From Bacillota bacterium (GTDB lineage Bacteria > Bacillota_G > SHA-98 > UBA4971), in contig JAAZEW010000250.1 in assembly GCA_012512055.1 (NCBI GenBank), positions 1 to 8,008 of the forward strand: a stretch of DNA of 8,008 nucleotides, in the 5' to 3' direction. A model generated the notes under the pieces. That model saw only the letters and a list, made by a program, of their open reading frames with translations. It did no database searches and had not been told where the DNA came from. Within the stretch, counting starts at the first letter, position 1, and each line of letters begins with the position of its first letter. The position numbers were made by a program, and so were the translations under genes. Below, in pieces: positions 1-4,770 of this stretch.

Positions 1-346
1 GCCTACGGGCCGGATTTTGTCAAGGCGACCTGCTTGGGGAGCCGTCCCCGAGTGCAACACCGGCCACCCTGCACGGCACGTACACTTTCTGGAACCGGCG
101 ATTATTTGTGGTGATCTACTTAGGAGCCGCTCACTGGATACATTGTACTATGAAAGCTGCCCCAGTCAAAGCGATCCGCACCGGTCTGCTCGTTAATCGC
201 ATATTACCCTTGGATGTAACACTCATAATGACTCCGGCGTCTATTATTGTGTGATATTATGACCTTAGTAAATATCATAGCTCCCTGTAAGGGTAAGCTA
301 GACTTTTCTCGCCCTCTGAAGACATCATCCACAAGGGGTGGTAACA
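1..346. other. Gene-free leader region with inverted repeats upstream of csaA
   Basis: I see no supportable gene here. All short open frames lack a ribosome binding site or a recognisable product, although the 3' end of a gene starting left of the window cannot be excluded for the first 100-250 bases. Visible structure: a GC-rich hairpin at 33-52 (GGGGA/TCCCC core, loop GCCG, no T-tract); an 8-bp perfect inverted repeat TTACCCTT (204-211) / AAGGGTAA (289-296); inside it a 7-bp repeat TCATAAT (223-229) / ATTATGA (256-262); and an alternative 7-bp pairing TGATATT (252-258) / AATATCA (271-277) that shares bases with the previous one. The last bases carry the csaA ribosome binding site, AAGGGGTGG at 333-341. 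No convincing sigma-A promoter was found. Confidence 0.45.
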
Positions 347-676
347 ATGGCTACATTCGACGACTTCCTGAAGCTGGATATCAGGATAGGCACAGTTGTT
401 GAAGCTGCGCCATTTCCTGAGGCGCGCGTGCCGGCGCTTAAACTCATCATAGACTTCGGAGATCTGGGTCTGAAATGCTCAAGCGCTCAGATCACAAAGC
501 GCTACAGCCCCGATATTCTGGTGGGCAGACAAGTAGTCGCGGTTGTGAACATGCCGCCCCGCCGAATTGCGGGATTTTCATCGGAAGTGCTGGTCCTTGG
601 TGGGCTGCCTGAGGAAGGTGACGTAGTGCTTCTATCCCTTGACGCTCCGGTCGCCAACGGCACGCGTGTTGGGTAG
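347..676 (+). CDS. csaA: CsaA-type tRNA-binding-domain protein (putative export chaperone)
   Basis: This is a small cytosolic protein of 109 residues consisting of one tRNA-binding (EMAP/OB-fold) domain. Family hallmarks are visible in order: the N-terminal FLKLDIRIGTVVEA strand, the FPEARVPALKL segment, CSSAQIT, GRQVVAVVNMPPRRIAGF, EVLVLG, and the typical NGTRVG tail. Bacillus CsaA is a homodimer proposed to act as a chaperone in protein export; the fold also resembles the C-terminal domain of some methionyl-tRNA synthetases. The length is normal for the family and complete. An in-frame GTG lies nine bases upstream (338), but it falls within the ribosome binding site AAGGGGTGG (333-341), which is spaced five bases from the ATG at 347, so that ATG is preferred. 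The gene appears monocistronic; a 7-bp AT-rich hairpin (692-710) follows but has no T-run, so it is not a clear terminator. Confidence 0.93.
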   Translation: MATFDDFLKLDIRIGTVVEAAPFPEARVPALKLIIDFGDLGLKCSSAQITKRYSPDILVGRQVVAVVNMPPRRIAGFSSEVLVLGGLPEEGDVVLLSLDAPVANGTRVG

Positions 677-785
677 CCCGCAGAAATGTCCGATTAAATA
701 GCTTTTAATCCCGCCGATATCAAAACACCGTCCTTGCACCCGGACATATCTTCCAGGTAATTCACAGTCTCAATGACTCAAAATC

Positions 786-908
786 CTATTGGGTAGTTGA
801 ACTACTAATGCCAAATGTCTCATACGTCATTCCACGAACATAACTCACAATACGTTGAATAGCCTCTCTGATGTCATTAAGGAACTGTTCATCGGTCCGC
901 TTAGACAT
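786..908 (-). pseudogene. Truncated DUF86/HepT-like HEPN toxin remnant
   Basis: This minus-strand frame of 40 codons begins with ATG at 908. Its first 33 or so residues match the usual N-terminus of DUF86/HepT-like HEPN proteins: MSKRTDEQFLNDI, then EAIQRI, then a YVRGMTYETF segment corresponding to the common 'Y..GMSYEEF'. After this it runs into unrelated residues and a TAG at 786-788. Intact family members are about 110-140 residues and carry the RNase motif R-x(4)-H in the later helices; that part is absent, and I could not find it in the other two frames down to csaA. In intact systems HepT pairs with a minimal nucleotidyltransferase (MntA) antitoxin encoded immediately upstream, often overlapping, and a short overlapping frame is indeed present here (901-978). 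The homology call rests on family pattern recognition; non-functionality is inferred from the truncation. Confidence 0.6.
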
Positions 909-978
909 ATATGACATCTTCTTCAATACTCTTCGCCAAATTCCGTAATCGAATGGCTTCTACTCCGGCCGCCTCCAT
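901..978 (-). pseudogene. 25-codon frame, possible MntA-type nucleotidyltransferase C-terminal remnant
   Basis: The frame starts at ATG 978 inside the last 19 bases of the HTH-Uma2 gene (different frame) and stops at TAA 901-903, overlapping the ATG of the HepT-like remnant by eight bases (ATGTCTAA). The peptide contains RLRNLAKSIEEDVIYV, similar in style to the last helix and 'EEGVVIYE'-type ending of minimal nucleotidyltransferases that precede HepT genes. The arrangement is that of an MntA-HepT pair whose front part was replaced by the Uma2 gene end. No catalytic GSxxxG or DxD motif remains. It could instead be a chance small frame; the assignment relies mostly on position and the eight-base overlap. 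Confidence 0.3.
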
Positions 979-1733
979 AGCGCTGCAAGATCCACCAAGA
1001 AACCGGGAAAGTCAGGATGTGTGAATTCACCTACATCAAGGCCCGAGCTTCGCAGAATATAGAGACCGTTCTGCAAGGCATATGCCTCAATTGTTTCATC
1101 ATAGGGGTCGACTATCCAGTAATGTGGCACGCCCATTCGTTCATATATGTTCCTTTTTCTCACACGGTCTTTGGATCGAGTCCACTTAGAAAGGATCTCC
1201 ACAACCAAATACGGGATCCCGTTTATTCTCGCTTCCTCCACAATTTCGCTATTTTCGCCAGGGATATAAACCAGGTCCGGCTGGATCACGTTTGTATCCG
1301 ACAAGGTCATATCGATAGGCGCATTAAAAATCTCCCCCGCCGGGTCTTGCGGGGTGAAGCAGTCCTCAAGAAGACGCTGCAATCGCCTGGATACCCGCTG
1401 GTGATGGACGTATGGTGCCGGTTCCTTAACCAGCATGCCATCGAGGATTTCATAATGATAACCTTCTTCATTCGGCAGCCGGAGATAGTCCTCGTAGGTA
1501 TACACCTTATCGGTGCTATATTCAGGCTTTGCTTCCCGTACCACGACAGTAGACTCCTCCATTTGATTCATGCTAAGATGGCGCAAAACCTTTTCCGGAT
1601 CATAGCGATACTGTCCATTGGATAGTTGAATATAAGGTATCCTGGATTCTCGAGTGTAACGCCATATAGTCTCCACAGATAGCTTGAGTATGTCAGCAAG
1701 CTCTTGAGCGGTTATGAGCCTCGGTTCGGCCAT
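960..1733 (-). CDS. HTH (excisionase/MerR-like) fused to Uma2-family PD-(D/E)XK nuclease-like domain
   Basis: The 257-residue protein has two domains. Residues 1-52 form an excisionase-family winged HTH (LITAQELADILKLSVETIWRY, then a wing RIPYIQLSNGQYRYDPEKV). After a linker, residues 77-255 are a Uma2/DUF820 domain with the restriction-endonuclease-like core: E95 in YEILDG, D153 in QPDLVYIP, E179 in VVEILS, K193 in DRVRKRNIY, and the family signature GVPHYWIVDP at 201-210. All core acidic and lysine positions are present, so the domain looks intact. Uma2 proteins are abundant in cyanobacteria, chloroflexi and some Firmicutes; their biological role is unsettled, and DNA-cleaving activity is predicted from fold. 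The start is ATG at 1733 with AAAGGAG (1743-1749) nine bases away. The gene stands alone between decayed sequences. The HTH suggests sequence-specific DNA binding, possibly autoregulation. Confidence 0.88.
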   Translation of the reverse strand: MAEPRLITAQELADILKLSVETIWRYTRESRIPYIQLSNGQYRYDPEKVLRHLSMNQMEESTVVVREAKPEYSTDKVYTYEDYLRLPNEEGYHYEILDGMLVKEPAPYVHHQRVSRRLQRLLEDCFTPQDPAGEIFNAPIDMTLSDTNVIQPDLVYIPGENSEIVEEARINGIPYLVVEILSKWTRSKDRVRKRNIYERMGVPHYWIVDPYDETIEAYALQNGLYILRSSGLDVGEFTHPDFPGFLVDLAALWRRPE

Positions 1734-1768
1734 AGCGATGCACTCCTTTCACACCAAGAATACCATAT

Positions 1769-1808
1769 AACACAACTAAACACAAGTACTGATAATCAAT
1801 AACAAGTA
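1769..1808. repeat. Short phased direct repeats upstream of the HTH-Uma2 gene
   Basis: AACACAA occurs at 1769-1775 and again at 1779-1785, exactly 10 bp apart. The following ACAAGTA at 1782-1788 recurs at 1802-1808, exactly 20 bp apart. Spacings of one and two helical turns place the repeats on one DNA face, 36-75 bp upstream of the HTH-Uma2 start, where an autoregulatory HTH protein might bind. The repeats are short and the region is AT-rich, so chance is a real alternative. Confidence 0.3.
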
Positions 1809-1813
1809 TTTGT

Positions 1814-1965
1814 CTTCAGGTGCGTGTCCTCCCTGATCCCATTCATTGCCACAGAAGGAAAAAGCAAACGAACATAGAAAAGACTGTCCAAGCTATGTTC
1901 AAGTCCACAGGCGTGACATCACATAACTCCAGGGAGGTTCATAGCGATAATCGAGTTGCCTGAAG
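1814..1965. other. Nested inverted repeats, candidate structured element
   Basis: Three perfect inverted repeats nest without crossing: CTTCAGG (1814-1820) with CCTGAAG (1959-1965); CCTCCCTG (1828-1835) with CAGGGAGG (1930-1937); GAACATAG (1870-1877) with CTATGTTC (1893-1900, 15-base loop). This would give a 152-nt interrupted stem with an internal loop, on either strand. I recognise no known RNA family, no promoter and no terminator for it. The right-hand arms coincide with what looks like the ribosome binding site and early codons of a decayed gene starting at 1947, so the pairing may be fortuitous. Confidence 0.25.
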
Positions 1966-2020
1966 CTGTCACTATCTCAAAGCAGATGGCCCTTGCCTTC
2001 ACAAGTTCGCCTTAGGCTTC
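1947..2020 (+). pseudogene. Relic of an Fpg/Nei-family DNA glycosylase gene (5' end)
   Basis: Read from 1947, the frame gives IIELPEAVTISKQM, which resembles the N-terminus of the Fpg/Nei-type proteins common in Clostridia (pattern M-[IL]-E-[LIF]-P-E-A-x-x-[IL]-[SA]-x-Q). A ribosome binding site GGAGG lies at 1933-1937, nine bases upstream, but the codon where ATG is expected is ATA (1947-1949). The frame then diverges and stops at 2013-2015. In another frame, 2000-2020 reads HKFALGF, resembling the HKFA(W/F)-type segment that follows some 15-20 residues later in intact relatives, so an internal deletion with frame change is inferred. Intact proteins are about 260-280 residues, and nothing further downstream matches. 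The well-placed SD in front of a family-like N-terminus makes chance unlikely; the family call is from memory of consensus only. Confidence 0.45.
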
Positions 2021-2087
2021 TGTGTTTGCCTATTCTAGACCCACGAGCTTGGACCTGCATGACTGTTGTGTCGTATATGCGCATTGG

Positions 2088-2134
2088 TTTCACACTAGTG
2101 TAAATCGTCATATTAGAAGGAATTGTCTAATATG
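2088..2134. promoter_or_regulatory. Palindrome plus inverted repeat upstream of cstA, candidate operators
   Basis: Two dyads lie close together. ACACTAGTGT (2092-2101) is a perfect 10-bp palindrome, flanked by TTT and AAA with one mismatch. CATATTAGA (2109-2117) and TCTAATATG (2126-2134) form a perfect 9-bp inverted repeat around an 8-bp spacer. They end 69 bp before the cstA start codon. Their placement would overlap the weak promoter candidate TTGGTT / CATATT, as expected for repressor sites; the second could alternatively form a hairpin in the leader RNA. No specific regulator can be named from the sequence. Confidence 0.4.
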
Positions 2135-2150
2135 TACCGAAGGGATAGAT

Positions 2151-2174
2151 CGGGATGGCGAAGGCATCATCCCG
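2151..2174 (+). promoter_or_regulatory. Hairpin in the cstA leader just upstream of the ribosome binding site
   Basis: CGGGATG (2151-2157) pairs perfectly with CATCCCG (2168-2174) around a 10-base loop. The stem ends 16 bases before the strong ribosome binding site GGAGGTGA (2191-2198). There is no T-run, so it is not an intrinsic terminator; it might affect mRNA stability or translation of cstA. Confidence 0.35.
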
Positions 2175-2203
2175 TCCTGAGATATTTTACGGAGGTGAAC
2201 TAA

Positions 2204-3838
2204 GTGAATTCTCTCTTGGTGATGGTTGTGACGTTCGTCTTGTACATCCTGGCGTATAACCTGTACGGAAAGAGATTAGGTTCCAAGGTGTTCGAGCTGG
2301 CGACCAAAAACATCACACCTGCTGAGAAACACAACGATGGTGTGGACTATGTTCCTACCAACAAGTTCATCCTTGCCGGCCACCACTTCACATCCATTGC
2401 AGGAACAGGGCCTATCGTCGGCCCGGTGCTCGGAGTCATATGGGGCTGGGTGCCTGCCCTGCTTTGGGTAGTCTTCGGCTCAATTTTCGCAGGCGCAGTG
2501 CATGACTTGGGAGCTCTGGTCATATCAATGAGGCATGATGGCAAGTCCATCGGCGACATTACAGGACATGTGGTAAATCCGCGCACTAGATCTCTCTTCT
2601 TCATTATCATCTTCTTCTGTCTTTGGATTGTGATAGCGATCTTTGCAATCCTTATGGCAAACTTGTTTGTTCAGTATCCGCAATGTGTCTTTCCTATTTG
2701 GATTGAGATTGCCATAGCTATGGCGCTGTCGTGGTATCTGTACGACAAGAAAGGAAGCCTGATAACAGGGTCAATTGTGGCGATGATTCTCATGTACTTC
2801 ACTATCTGGATCGGCCTTTTCATTCCGGTCTCCCTAAGCAGGGACACGTGGATTGTGATTATCATGATCTACATATTCTTCGCTTCAACCATGCCCGTGC
2901 AACGTCTACTGCAACCACGTGACTACATTAACGCGCTGGAGCTGGGTGTAGCGATGGCGCTTCTAATCGCGGGGATAATCATCAGACCTCTCCCTATAGT
3001 TGCCCCTGCAGTAATATCATCACCTGCCGGCGCCCCTCCGATGTTCCCGTTCTTGTTCATAACCATTGCCTGTGGCGCAATATCCGGATTCCACAGCTTA
3101 GTATCCAGCGGCACCAGCGCCAAGCAGATTGACAAGGAGCCTTCTGCGCTGGCAGTTGGGTACGGAGGTATGCTCCTCGAGGCCGCCCTGGCTACGCTGG
3201 TGATCCTTGCAGTGACGACAGGGGTTTCGAAGGAAGCTTGGCTCACAACTTACGCGAACTACGCCAAAGTACCCACGCTTCCCACTTTTGCAGAAGGAGG
3301 CGCAAGAATCGTTGAAGCATTGGGTATCCCGAAAGCGCTGGCCATAAACATCCTGGCAGTCTTTATGGTCAGCTTCGCCAGCACTACAATTGACACAGCC
3401 ACAAGATTGCAGCGATACGTGATCTCGGAGTTTGGTGACAGTGTCAAGCAGGACTGGCTCGCCAACAAGTACGTCGCAGCCGGCATCGCGGTCATCAGCG
3501 CCTACTTGCTTGCCTTCCGCGGAAGCGCTAATGTAATATGGCCTCTCTTCGGCGCCACAAACCAAATGCTCGCCGGGTTGGCCTTGCTTGCGGTAACCGT
3601 ATATCTTGTGCAGAAAGACAGGCCCACTGTCTACACGATGATTCCCATGATATTCATGATATTCATGACCACCTGGGGCATGATAGCCAACTTCCGCAAC
3701 TACCTGGCAGCAGGCAACACTCTCCTGGCCGTAATAGACGGGATCATCATTATACTGGAGATATGGATGATCGTAGAGGCTGTGAATGTGTTAACCAGGA
3801 TAAGGCAAGCGCAGCTTGGTGTTCCGGCAAGTAAGTGA
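2204..3838 (+). CDS. cstA: CstA-family carbon starvation transporter (peptide/pyruvate type)
   Basis: This is a 544-residue polytopic membrane protein of the CstA family, the shorter form typical of Gram-positives and anaerobes (E. coli CstA is about 700). E. coli CstA and its paralogue BtsT are linked to peptide and pyruvate uptake; the substrate here is not predictable. Family signatures: GHHFTSIAGTGPIVGPVLG at 59-77, the AGAVHDLGALVISMRHDG loop at 96-113, SGTSAKQIDKEPSA at 302-315, FASTTIDTATRLQRY at 391-405, and WPLFGATNQMLAGLAL at 446-461. Hydrophobic segments fill the intervals, for example 4-20, 77-98, 131-153, 164-180, 187-208, 215-229, 245-260, 281-299, 323-340, 380-395, 424-438, 452-469, 477-496 and 507-528. 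The start is GTG at 2204, five bases after a near-perfect GGAGGTGA. The downstream ABC operon has its own promoter and no terminator separates the two, so read-through is possible. Confidence 0.95.
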   Translation: MNSLLVMVVTFVLYILAYNLYGKRLGSKVFELATKNITPAEKHNDGVDYVPTNKFILAGHHFTSIAGTGPIVGPVLGVIWGWVPALLWVVFGSIFAGAVHDLGALVISMRHDGKSIGDITGHVVNPRTRSLFFIIIFFCLWIVIAIFAILMANLFVQYPQCVFPIWIEIAIAMALSWYLYDKKGSLITGSIVAMILMYFTIWIGLFIPVSLSRDTWIVIIMIYIFFASTMPVQRLLQPRDYINALELGVAMALLIAGIIIRPLPIVAPAVISSPAGAPPMFPFLFITIACGAISGFHSLVSSGTSAKQIDKEPSALAVGYGGMLLEAALATLVILAVTTGVSKEAWLTTYANYAKVPTLPTFAEGGARIVEALGIPKALAINILAVFMVSFASTTIDTATRLQRYVISEFGDSVKQDWLANKYVAAGIAVISAYLLAFRGSANVIWPLFGATNQMLAGLALLAVTVYLVQKDRPTVYTMIPMIFMIFMTTWGMIANFRNYLAAGNTLLAVIDGIIIILEIWMIVEAVNVLTRIRQAQLGVPASK

Positions 3839-3845
3839 TAAGGAC

Positions 3846-3875
3846 TTGACAACCGTCTCTGCATCAAAGTATACT
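3846..3875 (+). promoter_or_regulatory. Sigma-A promoter of the amino-acid ABC operon, with palindromes over the -10
   Basis: The -35 box TTGACA (3846-3851, consensus) and the -10 box TATACT (3870-3875, five of six) are separated by 18 bp, giving a predicted transcript start near 3882 and a leader of about 37 bases. Two perfect palindromes overlap at the -10 and start site: AAGTATACTT (3867-3876) and TTATGCATAA (3875-3884). This is where a repressor would block initiation. It lies in the 80-bp gap after cstA, so the transporter operon can be expressed independently. Confidence 0.75.
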
Positions 3876-3918
3876 TATGCATAAATGCTGTAAGATTATA
3901 CGAAAGGAGCTGTAAGCA

Positions 3919-4662
3919 TTGAAAAGAGTATTCTTCGTGTCTCTGTTGAGCGTGGCACTTGTTCTCATTATAGGATCCGCTGTTGCCATAGGTGCAAAAC
4001 CTGTTCTGAAAGTTGGGACAAGCGCTGATTTCCCACCCTTTGAGTTCCAGGATGAAAAAACCGGGGCTTACTTAGGATTCGACATTGATCTGGTCCGGGC
4101 TGTCGGGGCTGCTGCTGATATGGAAGTACAGATTGTAAACACTGCATGGGACGGACTGATCCCAGGCCTCTTAACCGGCAACTACGACTGTATAGTGTCA
4201 GCGATGACCATCACTGAAGAGCGTCTAAAGGCGGTAGCATTCTCAGACCCGTACTTCTCAGCCGGCCAGGTCATAGTGACTCGAGCCGAGGACACTTCTA
4301 TCCAGACTGTGGAAGACCTGGAAGGCAAGCATATTTCAGTACAGATTGGCACAACCGGCGACCTTGCAGCATCCGATATTCCCGGCGCGACAGTCAAACG
4401 GTTTAACCTGGCGCCTGACGCGATCCAGGAAGTTCGAAACGGGAGCGTCCCTGCATGCATAATTGACCTGGCAGTCGCGGCTGAGATTGCCAAGGAGTAC
4501 GCGGATATCAAATTCGGCGAACCGTTCACAATGGAGTACTACGGCATCGCCATACGCAAGAACAATACGGAACTTATCAAGAAGATCAATCGTGGATTGG
4601 CCGCAGTCAAGGCTTCCGGGGAGTATGATAAGATATACGCCGATTGGTTCGGGGGGAACTGA
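3919..4662 (+). CDS. Polar amino-acid ABC transporter substrate-binding protein
   Basis: This is a 247-residue family 3 extracellular solute-binding protein. It delivers an amino acid to the permease and ATPase encoded next to it. Residues 1-23 look like a signal peptide (basic MKR, hydrophobic core, AVA cleavage-type motif at 21-23). The mature part starts with LKVGTSADFPPFEF, then GFDIDLVRAV (53-62), the ligand-site motif SAMTITEERL (94-103, with Arg102 matching the conserved carboxylate-binding Arg), SDPYF (109-113), GTTGD (144-148), and Asp183, matching the residue that binds the ligand amino group. Exact substrate is not readable. Oddly, no lipobox cysteine is present, although binding proteins of monoderm bacteria are normally lipoproteins. 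The start is TTG at 3919, nine bases after GAAAGGAG (3902-3909). It is the first gene of the three-gene operon. Confidence 0.94.
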   Translation: MKRVFFVSLLSVALVLIIGSAVAIGAKPVLKVGTSADFPPFEFQDEKTGAYLGFDIDLVRAVGAAADMEVQIVNTAWDGLIPGLLTGNYDCIVSAMTITEERLKAVAFSDPYFSAGQVIVTRAEDTSIQTVEDLEGKHISVQIGTTGDLAASDIPGATVKRFNLAPDAIQEVRNGSVPACIIDLAVAAEIAKEYADIKFGEPFTMEYYGIAIRKNNTELIKKINRGLAAVKASGEYDKIYADWFGGN

Positions 4663-4703
4663 CCGCACTGCATGTAGGTGCGTTGGGATTGATCCTTTAT
4701 GGC

Positions 4704-4736
4704 CCGGTCACGACGGCAGAAAACCGTCGTGGCCGG
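4704..4736 (+). promoter_or_regulatory. Intercistronic stem-loop between binding protein and permease genes
   Basis: CCGGTCACGACGG (4704-4716) pairs with CCGTCGTGGCCGG (4724-4736), a 13-bp GC-rich stem with one G-U pair and a 7-base loop. The sequence after it is not T-rich, so it is unlikely to be a full terminator. Stem-loops at this position are known in other transporter operons to protect the upstream mRNA and give more binding protein than permease; that role is inferred here. A smaller hairpin, CGCAC/GTGCG (4664-4682), directly follows the binding-protein stop. Confidence 0.7.
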
Positions 4737-4770
4737 TCTTCATGCAATGCGGGCTAATGGAGGAATTGAT

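Larger units (their letters stand above)
1734..2203. other. 470-bp divergent intergenic region with relics and regulatory repeats
   Basis: This region separates the minus-strand HTH-Uma2 gene from plus-strand cstA. It contains, left to right: short phased direct repeats (1769-1808), nested inverted repeats (1814-1965), a probable Fpg/Nei-family gene relic (1947-2020), a 10-bp palindrome (2092-2101), a 9-bp inverted repeat (2109-2134) and a hairpin (2151-2174) next to the cstA ribosome binding site. A GTG-initiated frame of 47 codons at 1820-1963 has no ribosome binding site and no product I recognise. A very weak promoter candidate for cstA is TTGGTT (2084-2089) with a 19-bp spacer to CATATT (2109-2114). 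There is no tRNA or recognisable riboswitch. Confidence 0.5.

Noticed and set aside
149..254. 35-codon plus-strand frame starting MKAAPVKAIRTGLLVN, vaguely like the start of an F420-ligase-type protein
   Set aside because: There is no ribosome binding site, the similarity is weak and from memory, and the frame stops before any conserved motif. Other open frames in 1-337 on both strands are equally unremarkable.
692..710. GATTAAA/TTTAATC hairpin after csaA as an intrinsic terminator
   Set aside because: The stem is short and AT-rich and is not followed by a T-run.
1017..1625. 202-codon plus-strand frame antisense to the HTH-Uma2 gene
   Set aside because: It lies opposite a gene with clear domains on the minus strand, has no recognisable domain and no ribosome binding site, and is best explained as a shadow frame.
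1757..1785. Minus-strand promoter for the HTH-Uma2 gene (TTGTGT, 17 bp, TATTCT)
   Set aside because: Only three and four of six consensus bases match, and the implied start would leave almost no leader before the ribosome binding site.
1820..1963. 47-codon GTG-initiated frame between the HTH-Uma2 gene and cstA
   Set aside because: No ribosome binding site and no recognised product; it overlaps the nested repeats and the glycosylase relic, so I did not call it a gene.
3098..3565. 155-codon minus-strand frame inside cstA
   Set aside because: CstA on the plus strand is strongly supported across this interval; the antisense frame has no domain signal.
4699..4770. Upstream ATG extension of the permease (24 residues)
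   Set aside because: It translates the intercistronic stem-loop, lacks a ribosome binding site, and the GTG at 4771 has GGAGG at proper spacing.
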